NCBI RefSeq assembly: GCF_030767025.1 | Contig: NZ_JASITE010000010.1 | Span: 215,786 to 279,785 of the forward strand | Length of the DNA stretch: 64,000 nt | Reading direction: 5' to 3' | DNA from: Nocardia sp. CC227C | GTDB taxonomy: Bacteria > Actinomycetota > Actinomycetes > Mycobacteriales > Mycobacteriaceae | Shown: piece after piece, positions 42,965 to 51,153 of the stretch | How the letters are laid out: each line of letters starts with the position of its first letter | How positions within the stretch are numbered: the stretch's first letter is position 1 | The notes under the pieces: generated by a model | The model's database searches: none | The model's input: only the letters and a program-made list of their open reading frames with translations | What the model was told of the DNA's origin: nothing | Position numbers and translations under genes: made by a program

Positions 42965-43831
42965 TCAGCGGCCGGTGAAGAAGGCGTCGGCCGCCTCGAA
43001 CGTGGCTTCCGGGGCCTCGAGCTGCGGCCAGTGGCCGATCCGGTCCAGGGAGACGACATCCGGGTCGGGCACCACCTCCCGGTAGCGCGCGGCCATGTGC
43101 GCACCCGAATTGGGATCGAGCGGTCCATTGATGAACCGCAGCGGCACACTGGCTTTGGCCAGCGGCTCCACCCAGCGCTCGCGGTACCGCACCCGCTCCA
43201 GGGTGAAGCGGCCGACCTTGTGGTTCACCCAGCGACCGTGGTTGTACTCGACGATATCCAGGAAGTCGCGCATATCGGCCGCGCTGGGCTTGGTATCGGG
43301 ACCGAACACCTCGCGCACGGCCAGCCGCAGCAGCGGCGGCGGCAGCAGCGGGCCGAGGACGTCGCCCGCTGGCGACGACAGCACCCGCTGCACCAGGCGG
43401 GGACGGTAGACCTCCGGGAAGAGGCCGCCATTGAGGAATGCCACCGCTCGAATCCGCGGCAGCGACGGATCGGTGATACGGCGGGCCAGCATCTCCTGCA
43501 CCACGCTGACGCCCAGATCGTGCGCCAGGATCAGCGTCTCCTCGACCCCCTGCGCCCGCAGCAGCGCCTCGTGCATATCGGCGTGCTCGAGCACGCTGTA
43601 GTGATGCCGAAGCGGCTTGTCGGAGAAGCCCATTCCCAGCATGTCCGGCGCGAGCACGTCGTAACGCTCGGTGAGCCGGAACCAGATGCGGTGCCAGTCG
43701 AAGGAATTGAACGGATAGCCGTGGACCAGCAGCAGCGCCGGACCGCGGCCGGACCGCCGATAGAACACGCGGTATCCGGAGAACGGGAAGAACTTTCCCG
43801 CCGTGAGCCAGTGTTCGAGTTCCGCTCGCAC
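42965..43831 (-). CDS. alpha/beta hydrolase with an Asp nucleophile elbow
   Basis: A 288-residue alpha/beta hydrolase. HGYPFNSFDWHRIW is the oxyanion segment, and the elbow reads LAHDLGVSV near 106: Asp takes the place of Ser, as in haloalkane dehalogenases and epoxide hydrolases. DMLGMGFSDKP and a C-terminal DRIGHWPQLEAP (catalytic His) complete the site. Epoxide or haloalkane chemistry is more likely than ester hydrolysis; the substrate is unknown. GGAGGGG precedes the GTG at 43831. Confidence 0.85.
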   Translation of the reverse strand: MRAELEHWLTAGKFFPFSGYRVFYRRSGRGPALLLVHGYPFNSFDWHRIWFRLTERYDVLAPDMLGMGFSDKPLRHHYSVLEHADMHEALLRAQGVEETLILAHDLGVSVVQEMLARRITDPSLPRIRAVAFLNGGLFPEVYRPRLVQRVLSSPAGDVLGPLLPPPLLRLAVREVFGPDTKPSAADMRDFLDIVEYNHGRWVNHKVGRFTLERVRYRERWVEPLAKASVPLRFINGPLDPNSGAHMAARYREVVPDPDVVSLDRIGHWPQLEAPEATFEAADAFFTGR

Positions 43832-43967
43832 GACCCCTCCAGTCCTGTCGCGCCCCGAGTAGCCATTGCACCGCATGCCGAACCGACCGGCAAGAGGATG
43901 TGAGAAGTCAGTCGCTTCGCGACTTTCCACGACGGATGGCGCGCGCGTGGGGCAACATGTCGGTGGC

Positions 43968-44735
43968 TCAGCGCGAGGGCTTCTCGATGAGGGCGGCCAA
44001 CCCGTCCAGCACGCGCGCCAGTCCGAACGCGTACGCGTGCTCGGCGCTGTAGGCGGCATCGTGGGCCTGCCCCGCCGCGGCCCCCACCCGGGCCCCCAGT
44101 GGAAAGCGCTCGGCGTCGAAGACGCGCTCGAGCACCGGTGCGGCGCGCTCCCACCACTCGTGGTCGCTCATTCCGCTGTCGGCGGCGGCATTGCGGGTAT
44201 CGATCGCGATGCGCGCCACCGAGTTCACGAAACCGAGCACGTAGGTCAGCGCGGAGTCCATCTCCAGATCGGTGAGGCCGAGACCGTCGAAGGCGCTCAA
44301 CTCGTGCTCGTACTTGGCCGCCACCCCCGGACCGAGCGGCGGGCGGGTGGTCGGCACATAGGCCACCCAGGGGTGCGCGGCGAGCATCTCCCGGTTCTCC
44401 GCCGCGATGACGGAAACCCTTTCACGCCAAGGTTTCCCGGCGAGATCGCCGCGCGCCATGTGCAGGTAGACCGAATCGAGCATGAGGTCGAGCAGTTCCG
44501 CCTTGCCCGGCACATAGGTGTAGGTGGCCATCGGCGTGAGCCCCAGCCCGGCCGCGACCGAGCGCATGGTGAGCGCGCCCAGGCCCTCGGCATCGGCGAT
44601 CTCGATGGCCGCCGCCACCACCGCGTCCACGGTCGTCCGCTGCTTCGGACCGCGCGCGGAGCCACCGCGACCGGGTTCGCGCCACAGCAGTTCGAGGGTG
44701 CGCGCCGGATCGCCCGCACTGCTCCGCTCTCCCAT
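43968..44735 (-). CDS. TetR family regulator (TetR_C type)
   Basis: A 255-residue regulator with the helix-turn-helix at about 45-75 (ALTMRSVAAGLGLTPMATYTYV) and the tetracycline-repressor-like C-terminal domain. It is divergent from a VOC-fold gene, with a dense AGTAC repeat between them (44806-44831) as probable operator. A close sister gene lies at 55133 (same DLARTLELLW-type opening), also divergent from its target. The ATG at 44735 is preferred to upstream GTG codons by fit to the sister protein. Confidence 0.88.
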   Translation of the reverse strand: MGERSSAGDPARTLELLWREPGRGGSARGPKQRTTVDAVVAAAIEIADAEGLGALTMRSVAAGLGLTPMATYTYVPGKAELLDLMLDSVYLHMARGDLAGKPWRERVSVIAAENREMLAAHPWVAYVPTTRPPLGPGVAAKYEHELSAFDGLGLTDLEMDSALTYVLGFVNSVARIAIDTRNAAADSGMSDHEWWERAAPVLERVFDAERFPLGARVGAAAGQAHDAAYSAEHAYAFGLARVLDGLAALIEKPSR

Positions 44736-44805
44736 TCCGAGCACCACCTCCACCGGGGATCGTATCCCTGTGACTCACATCACGATGCGGGCGGGCGGGA
44801 ATTCC

Positions 44806-44831
44806 AGTACAAAGTACAGTGTACTAAGTAC
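44806..44831. promoter_or_regulatory. TetR operator cluster with AGTAC repeats
   Basis: A perfect AGTACA-G-TGTACT palindrome (44813-44825) is flanked on both sides by further AGTAC copies (44806-44810 and 44827-44831). It lies between the divergent TetR and VOC genes. Confidence 0.65.
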
Positions 44832-44861
44832 AGCAATAAGCCGGCACGCCGAGGAGGACCC

Positions 44862-45239
44862 ATGAAAATCACCGCTTCCGCCATCTCCCTGAATGTGCCG
44901 GACCCGCGGGCGTCGGCCCGCTTCCTGATCGACCACTTCGGCTTCGCCGAGGAGATGTCGGCCGAGGGATTCGTCTCGCTCAGCCGCCCCGACGCCGGAT
45001 TCAACATCATCTACCTGCGCACCGGCCTGTCCACCTTCAAGCCGGAACGCGTCGCGGGCAGCGCCGGCCAGGGACTGCTGGTCGCCTTCGTCGTCGACGA
45101 CATCGACACCGAATACGAGCGCGTGCGCGGCGCGGGCGTGGAGATCGTGACACCCATCGAAACCGAGGAATGGGGCGAACGCTACTTCCAGACACTCGAC
45201 CCCAACGGCATCGTCATCCAACTCGTGCAGTGGGTCTGA
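44862..45239 (+). CDS. VOC (glyoxalase/bleomycin-resistance fold) protein
   Basis: A 125-residue VOC-superfamily protein: two beta-alpha-beta-beta-beta halves (ISLNVPDPRASARFLIDHFGF, then VAFVVDDIDTEYERVRGAG and GERYFQTLDPNGIVIQLVQWV). Members bind or detoxify small molecules, sometimes as metal enzymes. GAGGAGGACCC is a strong ribosome site for ATG 44862. The divergent TetR and the AGTAC operator imply induction by a small hydrophobic compound. Confidence 0.85.
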   Translation: MKITASAISLNVPDPRASARFLIDHFGFAEEMSAEGFVSLSRPDAGFNIIYLRTGLSTFKPERVAGSAGQGLLVAFVVDDIDTEYERVRGAGVEIVTPIETEEWGERYFQTLDPNGIVIQLVQWV

Positions 45240-45240
45240 A

Positions 45241-45384
45241 CAAGACGAGAACCTGGTGTTCGTGATCACGGACGCGACCATCGCGATCGGTGACTTCAGC
45301 CAGCAGGTGCGCTACGGCGACCTGCTGGTGAAGTGCCGGGGCGAGTGGAAGTTCCAGACGATGGTGCAGGGCGGCTGGGCCTAG
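45241..45384 (+). pseudogene. 3' remnant of an NTF2/SnoaL-like gene
   Basis: The frame at 45241-45384 reads as the end of a SnoaL/NTF2-like protein (VITDATIAIGDFSQQVRYG, then KFQTMVQGGWA and a stop). It begins abruptly after the VOC stop, in another frame, without start or ribosome site. Its stop overlaps the end of the convergent qorB-like gene. Best explained as a deletion remnant. Confidence 0.6.
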
Positions 45385-46229
45385 CCCAGCGCGGCGCGGA
45401 ACACCTCGACGGCGGGCGTGGAGGCGCGGCCGAGCAGCTTGTGCAGATCGCCGCTGTCGACATCGAGGATGCCGGTGGCGATACCGGCATCGGCGTCGGC
45501 CAGCGCCTGGGCGTAACCCGCGGGCAGACCGGCCTTCTCGAGTGCCGCCGCGTAATCGTCTTGCGCCAGGTTCACATAGCGCACCGGTTTGCCCGCGGCC
45601 GCCGAGATGGCCTGCGCCAGTTCGGCGTAGGTGAGCCGCTCGTCGCCGCCCAGCTCGTACACCCGCCCGGCGTGACCGTCGGTGGTGAGCACCTGGGCGG
45701 CGGCCTCGGCGTAGTCGGCACGGGCGGCGCCGGCCACCCGGCCCTCGCCCGCCGCGCCGTGCAGCACACCGGATTCCACCGCGTGCGCCAGGCCGCCGGT
45801 GTAGTTCTCCCAGTACCAGCCATTGCGCAGCAGCACCGTCGGCACCGTCGCCTCGGCGAGGACGGCCTCGGTGCCGCGGTGCTCCTGCGCGAGGATCAGC
45901 TCGTTGCGCTCGGCATGCGGAATGCTGGTGTAGGCGAGCAGTTCCACCCCGGCGCGCTCGGCGGCGCGAATCACGTTGGTGTGCTGCTCCACTCGCTTGC
46001 CGAATTCGTTGCCTGAGACCAGCAGCACCCGGTCCACACCGGCCAGCGCCGCGTCCAGCGCGTCCGGATCGTCGTACGATGCCGCCCGCACCTGCGCACC
46101 GCGCTCGGCCAGATCGGCGACCTTGGCCGGATCGCGCACCACGGCGACGACCGGCTCCCCCTTCCGCAACAGCGCCTCGACGACGAGACGACCCAGCTGT
46201 CCGCTGGCTCCGGTGACGGCGACGGTCAT
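45381..46229 (-). CDS. QorB-like NAD(P)H:quinone oxidoreductase (NmrA/SDR fold)
   Basis: A 282-residue atypical short-chain dehydrogenase: the nucleotide fold GASGQLGRLVVEALL opens the protein, then YTSIPHAERN, LRNGWYWENY and GDERLTYAELA follow, as in E. coli QorB (YtfG). It should reduce quinones with NADPH. The divergent HxlR gene and perfect 25-bp palindrome mirror the qorR-qor2 unit of Corynebacterium and ytfH-qorB of E. coli, both linked to thiol or quinone stress. Confidence 0.88.
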   Translation of the reverse strand: MTVAVTGASGQLGRLVVEALLRKGEPVVAVVRDPAKVADLAERGAQVRAASYDDPDALDAALAGVDRVLLVSGNEFGKRVEQHTNVIRAAERAGVELLAYTSIPHAERNELILAQEHRGTEAVLAEATVPTVLLRNGWYWENYTGGLAHAVESGVLHGAAGEGRVAGAARADYAEAAAQVLTTDGHAGRVYELGGDERLTYAELAQAISAAAGKPVRYVNLAQDDYAAALEKAGLPAGYAQALADADAGIATGILDVDSGDLHKLLGRASTPAVEVFRAALG

Positions 46230-46269
46230 GACTACCTCCAGGTTGACGGGAACGAACTACCGTTTCGAG

Positions 46270-46294
46270 CTGTACTAACTATTAGTTAGTACAG
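46270..46294. promoter_or_regulatory. 25-bp perfect palindrome, HxlR/QorR-type operator
   Basis: Twelve-base arms beginning CTGTACTAAC meet at a central T (46282). It lies 41 bases upstream of the qorB-like start and 33 bases before the HxlR gene, so it can control both. One of the clearest operators in the window. Confidence 0.8.
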
Positions 46295-46326
46295 GCTATT
46301 CCCGCAATACCTGAAGGTTCGGCAGG

Positions 46327-46731
46327 ATGAGTAACCTCGACCCCATGAGCACGCGGCAACCGGACCCGGACCCCATCCTGGAAGCCGACGTCTTCGCGCG
46401 AGACTGCGCCTCCCGCCCGGTCCTGCAGAACGTGGCCAGCCGCTGGGGCGTCCTCGCCCTCGTCGCGCTGCGCGCGGGTCCCTACCGCTTCAGCGCGCTA
46501 CGCCGTCGCGTCGACGGCATCAGCGAGCGCATGCTCTCCCAGACCCTGCAAACCCTGGAACGCGACGGCATGATCCACCGCGAGGTCCAGCAGACCATCC
46601 CCCCGCACGTCGAGTACACCCTCACCGAACTCGGCGCGGCGGTGGCCGAGCAGCTCGCGGGCCTCATCCACATCCTCGAATCGAATATCGACACGATCAC
46701 GGCCGCCCAGGCCGAGTACCACCGGGAGTGA
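46327..46731 (+). CDS. HxlR family regulator, QorR-like
   Basis: A 134-residue HxlR winged-helix protein (WGVLALVALRAGPYRFSALRRRV, ISERMLSQTLQTLERDGMI). The N-terminal FARDCASRPVL carries a Cys at the place of the redox cysteine (Cys17) of corynebacterial QorR, so oxidation sensing is likely. An alternative ATG is at 46345. Divergent from the qorB-like gene over a perfect palindrome. Confidence 0.88.
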   Translation: MSNLDPMSTRQPDPDPILEADVFARDCASRPVLQNVASRWGVLALVALRAGPYRFSALRRRVDGISERMLSQTLQTLERDGMIHREVQQTIPPHVEYTLTELGAAVAEQLAGLIHILESNIDTITAAQAEYHRE

Positions 46732-46748
46732 CGCGCGGCCGGTGCCGC

Positions 46749-47144
46749 TCACTGCCGCGCGGCGGCCTCCGCCGTGATCCGCTCGAACTGCTCCCCCATG
46801 CGCGCGGCGAGCGCCTGCGCCGCCGACAGCGGACGCACCATCACCATCAAGTCGTCGATCCGGCCCTCGTCGTCGACATGCAGGAAGTCGCACCCGGTGA
46901 GCCGCTTGCCGTCCACGGTCGCCTCGAACACCAACGCGTGATCGCGCCCGTTCGCATCCGCGATCTCGCGCACGTAGCGGAAGTCCTCGAACACCCGCAG
47001 CACCCCGCGCAGAATGGCCGCGGTGATCGCCTTGCCCGGATACGGCTTGAACGCCACCGGACTGGTGAACACCACATTGTCGGCCAACAGCGCCTCGATC
47101 GCGTCCACATCGCGAGCCTCGACGGCCGCCCGGAAGGGATGCAT
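46749..47144 (-). CDS. NTF2-like (SnoaL-type) protein
   Basis: A 131-residue protein with the NTF2 fold order: HPFRAAVEARDVDAIEALLADNVVF, a KPYPGKAITAAILRGVLRVFE helix and VFEATVDGKRLTGCDFLHVD strands ending in GRIDDLMVMVRPL. Members act as small isomerases, cyclases or binding proteins; the function here is unknown. The ATG at 47144 is preferred, with GAGAGG upstream; a GTG at 47153 is possible. A CAACTAGTTG palindrome sits in its promoter (47164-47173). Confidence 0.8.
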   Translation of the reverse strand: MHPFRAAVEARDVDAIEALLADNVVFTSPVAFKPYPGKAITAAILRGVLRVFEDFRYVREIADANGRDHALVFEATVDGKRLTGCDFLHVDDEGRIDDLMVMVRPLSAAQALAARMGEQFERITAEAAARQ

Positions 47145-47189
47145 ACCGACCACCTCTCATACTCAACTAGTTGCATATGAACGGTAGCG

Positions 47190-47378
47190 GTGTGCGGGCC
47201 GCCACGCCACGGATTGCCGAGACTCACCGACCCCGAACCGAAAACCCACGTAGCCACCTGGGTTCCGGCAACCCCCGGAACGCACACCATCCGCGTCACC
47301 CAGAACGCAGCCGCCAAGGACATCGTCCTGACAGTCGGCACCGGCATCAACGCGGGCAGCTCCTGCCTCGTCATCTAG
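47190..47378 (+). pseudogene. 3' remnant of an Ig-like-domain secreted protein gene
   Basis: From about 47235 the frame encodes VATWVPATPGTHTIRVTQ and VLTVGTGINAGSSCLVI before a stop, which matches the C-terminal end of bacterial Ig-like surface proteins of related actinobacteria. The upstream part of the frame is unrelated, and there is no signal peptide or ribosome site. Read as a truncated remnant. Confidence 0.55.
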
Positions 47379-47505
47379 CAGCCCGCCAGCGGACCACAAC
47401 GTCGCGCCGATCAGCAATCGGCATCTGCACCCGGCGGTCGAGAACCCGAGACAACGCGAACCGAATGGCGATGCTCGTCGGGTGCAGCGTCGCGCTGTGG
47501 TCTTG

Positions 47506-48207
47506 TCAGGCGCGTGGCAGGTCGGAGAAGCGGATGTCGTGGGCGACGGCGGTGGCTCGGAGGCCGGCGGTGGTCGGCTCGATAGCGGTCAGCCGCGCGC
47601 CGAGCGGTAGCCGTTGCAGGGGGACGGTGAAGGCGAGGGAGTTGCGCAGGAGGGCGAGGGGGATCGTGGGGCCGCCCGCCGCGGGTTGGACCGAGACCGG
47701 GGTGACCTCGATGCCGTCCTCGGTCGGTACGACGGTGACGATGAGGGTCGCGGGGACCGGGATGCCCTCCACCGAGAACGTTCCGGTGACGCGCAGGCCG
47801 TCCGGGCCGTGGGAGATGGTCTCCACTCCCGACGGGGCGAAATCGCGCACGACGTCGTAGGGCACCAGGGCCGTGGCCGTCGCCGTGGCCGCGACCAGAT
47901 TCGAGGTGCGGCGGCCGAGCAGGTCACGCAGCGGGGCGGAGACATCGGTCAGCGTCACATCCAGGTCGCGGACGCGGATGTCCTGGTCCTGCCAGTCGCC
48001 GACCTCGACATCGATCTCCCGGTATCGCCCGTCGACCGCCTGGGTCAGGAACGGGAAACCGCCGATCGCCACCCGCGGCCGCTGCGGAAGTTCGTACTCG
48101 CCGGCGATCGCACGCCCGATCTCGTTCTGCGTCAGCGTCACCGCGGCGCGGTCACCGGCGATCAGCGCGATCGCCAGCACGATGATCAGTATCAGCAATG
48201 CGCGCAT
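47506..48207 (-). CDS. DUF2993 (LmeA-like) envelope protein
   Basis: A 233-residue protein with an N-terminal hydrophobic anchor or signal (about 3-22) and a DUF2993 body (IGGFPFLTQAVDGRYREIDVEV, VTLTDVSAPLRDLLG). M. tuberculosis Rv0817c (LmeA) of this family is needed for mannan elongation of lipomannan in the cell envelope. The same role is likely but not shown. ATG at 48207. Monocistronic. Confidence 0.82.
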   Translation of the reverse strand: MRALLILIIVLAIALIAGDRAAVTLTQNEIGRAIAGEYELPQRPRVAIGGFPFLTQAVDGRYREIDVEVGDWQDQDIRVRDLDVTLTDVSAPLRDLLGRRTSNLVAATATATALVPYDVVRDFAPSGVETISHGPDGLRVTGTFSVEGIPVPATLIVTVVPTEDGIEVTPVSVQPAAGGPTIPLALLRNSLAFTVPLQRLPLGARLTAIEPTTAGLRATAVAHDIRFSDLPRA

Positions 48208-48259
48208 ACGCTCACCCGTCCGGTCATCCCACCATCATGCCCGGTCGAGCACACGAAAG

Positions 48260-48297
48260 CGGCCCGGTACCCGGCGGGTTCGCCGGGTACCGGGCCG
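48260..48297 (-). terminator. terminator of the lipoamide dehydrogenase gene
   Basis: A perfect 17-bp stem (48260-48276 with 48281-48297) and a four-base loop lie 11 bases past the lpd stop; on the minus strand CTTTCG follows. The strongest hairpin in the area. Confidence 0.75.
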
Positions 48298-48308
48298 TTG
48301 CTCGGCGA

Positions 48309-49712
48309 TCAGAAGTTGATCATGTGCCCCGCGAGGCCGTGGATGGCCTCCTGGAGGGCCTCGCTCAGCGTCGGGTGGGTGTGCACGTTGCGGGCGAGTT
48401 CGTTGACCGTGAGGTCCCACTTCTGGGCCAGGGTCAGTTCCGGCAGCAGCTCCGAGACGTCGGGGCCGATGAGGTGGCCGCCGAGGAGTTCGCCGTACTT
48501 GGCGTCGGAGATGAGCTTGACGAAGCCCTGGGCGTCGCCGAGGCCGTGCGCCTTGCCGTTGGCGGTGAACGGGAAGGTGGCGACCTTGACGTCGTAACCC
48601 TCGTCCTTGGCCTGCTGCTCGGTCAGGCCGAAGGAGGCGACCTGGGGCTGGCAGAAGGTGGCGCGCGGCATCATGCGGTAGTCGCCCAGCGGCATGGTCT
48701 CGGCGCCGCCGATGGTCTCGGCCGCGACCACGCCCTGCGCCTCTGCGACGTGCGCGAGCTGGAGCTTGGCCGTGACATCACCGATGGCGTAGATGTGCGG
48801 CACATTGGTGCGCATGTACTCGTCGATGGCGATGGCGCCGCGGTCGGTCAGCTGCACGCCGGTGGTCTCCAGGCCGTAGCCCTCCACGCGCGGCGCGAAA
48901 CCGACGGCCTGCAACACCTTGTCGACGGTGACGGTCTCGACATTGCCGGACTTGTTGTCCTTGATGGAGACGGTGACCTTGGAGCCGTCGTCGTCGATGG
49001 ACTGCACCGACGCGCCGGTGGTGATGGTGATGCCGAGCTTCTTGTACGCCTTGGTGATCTCCTTGGAGACGTCGGCGTCCTCGTTCGGCAGCGCGCGGTC
49101 GAGGAATTCCACGATGCGCACGTCCACGCCGTAGTTCTTGAGGACGTAGCCGAATTCCATGCCGATCGCGCCCGCGCCGACGATGAGGATCGAGCCGGGC
49201 AGGTCGCGGGTGAGGATCTGCTCCTCGTAGGTGACCACGTTCTGCGACACCGAGGTGCCCGGCAGCAGCTTGGTGACGGTGCCGGTGGCGATGATGGCGT
49301 TGTCGAAGGTGATGTTCTCCGCGCCGCCCTTGGTGAGTGCGACCTGGAGAGAGTTCGGCCCGGTGAAGGTGCCCAGACCGTCGAACTCGTCGATCTTGTT
49401 CTTCTTCATCAGGAAGTGGACGCCCTTGACCCGGCCGTCCGCCACCTTGCGGCTGCGATCGAAGGCGGCGCCGAAATCGAACTTCGCCTCCCCGCTGATG
49501 CCGAAGGTCTTGGCCTCCTTGGTGAAGATATGGGCCAGTTCCGCGTTACGCAGCAGTGCCTTGGACGGGATGCAGCCCACGTTCAGGCACACGCCACCCC
49601 AGTATTTCTGCTCGACGATCGCTGTTCGCAGGCCGAGTTGAGCGGCGCGGATCGCGGCGACGTATCCGCCGGGACCAGCGCCGAGAACGACGACATCGTA
49701 GTGGGAAGTCAC
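48309..49712 (-). CDS. lpdC: dihydrolipoyl dehydrogenase
   Basis: A 467-residue flavoenzyme. The FAD-binding fold (VVVLGAGPGGYVAAIRAAQLG) opens it, the redox disulfide is in GGVCLNVGCIPSKALL, the NAD fold is ILIVGAGAIGMEFG, and the C-terminal HTHPTLSEA holds the catalytic His. It is the E3 part of pyruvate and 2-oxoglutarate dehydrogenases and, in mycobacteria (Rv0462), of the antioxidant AhpD system. The GTG start at 49712 is placed directly before the FAD fold; the longer frame is unconserved. Confidence 0.95.
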   Translation of the reverse strand: MTSHYDVVVLGAGPGGYVAAIRAAQLGLRTAIVEQKYWGGVCLNVGCIPSKALLRNAELAHIFTKEAKTFGISGEAKFDFGAAFDRSRKVADGRVKGVHFLMKKNKIDEFDGLGTFTGPNSLQVALTKGGAENITFDNAIIATGTVTKLLPGTSVSQNVVTYEEQILTRDLPGSILIVGAGAIGMEFGYVLKNYGVDVRIVEFLDRALPNEDADVSKEITKAYKKLGITITTGASVQSIDDDGSKVTVSIKDNKSGNVETVTVDKVLQAVGFAPRVEGYGLETTGVQLTDRGAIAIDEYMRTNVPHIYAIGDVTAKLQLAHVAEAQGVVAAETIGGAETMPLGDYRMMPRATFCQPQVASFGLTEQQAKDEGYDVKVATFPFTANGKAHGLGDAQGFVKLISDAKYGELLGGHLIGPDVSELLPELTLAQKWDLTVNELARNVHTHPTLSEALQEAIHGLAGHMINF

Positions 49713-49873
49713 GGCTTCGAGCCTAACTCCGTTCCCCCGGGCGCACGCACCCGATCCCCCGCTACGGTGAGATCTCGCACACACCGCGCGCACGGCCGGG
49801 CGGCGCGGGCCGCCGACGGTGACCGCGCACATCACCCATCGGGCAGACTGGACGTGTGGTGCAGGAGGGACCG

Positions 49874-50890
49874 ATGCACGATCCGGTCGACGCGACGACA
49901 TCCAGCCATCTGCTCCGCCTGGTGCGTGACAGCGCGCTGCGCCTGGGTGCCGACCCCGCCCGGATAGCCGCCGTCCCCGGAACCGCCGACAGCGTGCTCG
50001 CCGGGGAGTTGAACCGGATACCGCTGGATTCGCTGTTGCGGCTGTGGTCGCTCATCGCCGAATCCGGGCCGGGGGCGGGACTCGCCGTCGCCGCGGCCGC
50101 ACCGCTGGGCACCCTCACCACCTGGGACTATCTGGTCACGACCGGACCGACGCTGGCCGATTCGCTGCGTGCCGCGCAGCCGTACCACCGCCTGGTCACC
50201 GCGTCGGCCGAGGGCTTCGACCTAACCCACGACCGGGATCTCACCGTCGGCTACCGCACCACCGCGGCCGATCCAGAGGTCGCGGCCGTGGTCAACGAAT
50301 ATGTGCTCGCCTACTACCTGCGGCGAGCGCGAGAGGCCACCGGGCGACGGGTCGTCCCGACCCGCGTCACCTTCGGACATCCCGCACCGCCCGACCATTC
50401 GGCCCTGATCGACGCCTTCGGCACCGGCGCTATCGAATTCGACGCCCCGGCCGACAGCATCACCTTCCGGGCCGAGGACGCCGAGGCCCCGCTGTCCCGC
50501 GCCGACCCCATGCTGGGCGATCTGCTGCGCAGCCACGCCGACCTGGTGCTGGCCTCGGCCCGTGCGATTCCCGGACCGCTGGAGCGGTTCCGCACCGCCC
50601 TCACCGCGGCCATCTCCGCTGGCGATCCGACTCCGGCCGCGGTGGCCCGCCGCCTGGCCGTGAGCACCCGCACCCTGCAACGGCAACTGGCCGAGCAGCA
50701 CACCACCTGGCGCGCGGAATACGACCGCGCCCGCTATGCGCAGGCCCGCGGCCTACTCGCGGAGAACCGCCTGTCCACGGCGGCCATCGCCACCCGCCTG
50801 GGCTTCACCGACGACCGCGCGCTGCGAAAAGCCATGCGGCGGTGGACGGGCGGCACCGCATCACAGCTGCGCTCCGAACTGGCGGAGTAG
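49874..50890 (+). CDS. AraC family regulator with arabinose-binding-domain-like N-terminus (OruR type)
   Basis: A 338-residue regulator of the OruR/ArgR-like AraC class: a large N-terminal domain (about 1-220) and a C-terminal double helix-turn-helix (VARRLAVSTRTLQRQLAEQ near 255, IATRLGFTDDRALRKAMRRWTG near 305). GGAGGG precedes the ATG at 49874. Targets are unknown; the MDR-type oxidoreductase gene downstream (263 bases away) on the same strand is a candidate. Confidence 0.85.
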   Translation: MHDPVDATTSSHLLRLVRDSALRLGADPARIAAVPGTADSVLAGELNRIPLDSLLRLWSLIAESGPGAGLAVAAAAPLGTLTTWDYLVTTGPTLADSLRAAQPYHRLVTASAEGFDLTHDRDLTVGYRTTAADPEVAAVVNEYVLAYYLRRAREATGRRVVPTRVTFGHPAPPDHSALIDAFGTGAIEFDAPADSITFRAEDAEAPLSRADPMLGDLLRSHADLVLASARAIPGPLERFRTALTAAISAGDPTPAAVARRLAVSTRTLQRQLAEQHTTWRAEYDRARYAQARGLLAENRLSTAAIATRLGFTDDRALRKAMRRWTGGTASQLRSELAE

Positions 50891-51153
50891 CCGGGGCGCA
50901 CGTGTCGGGCGTGCCGGTGAACTACCGGACCGCTGCGCGACATCGGCCGAGCGCGTGACGACCGGCCACGGCACCACGGGAACGAGGGCCGCGCGGCCCG
51001 CGTTCGAGCGCACCCGCGTTCGAGCGCATCAGCGTGGCGCGCTCGGACCGGGTGCTGGCGTCGCAAGACCTGGGAGCGGGCGCGCACCGTTCGTAATGTC
51101 ATCGGCACCGACCCGGGAGATACCCGACGAGGAGACGAAAAGGTCAGTGCGAC

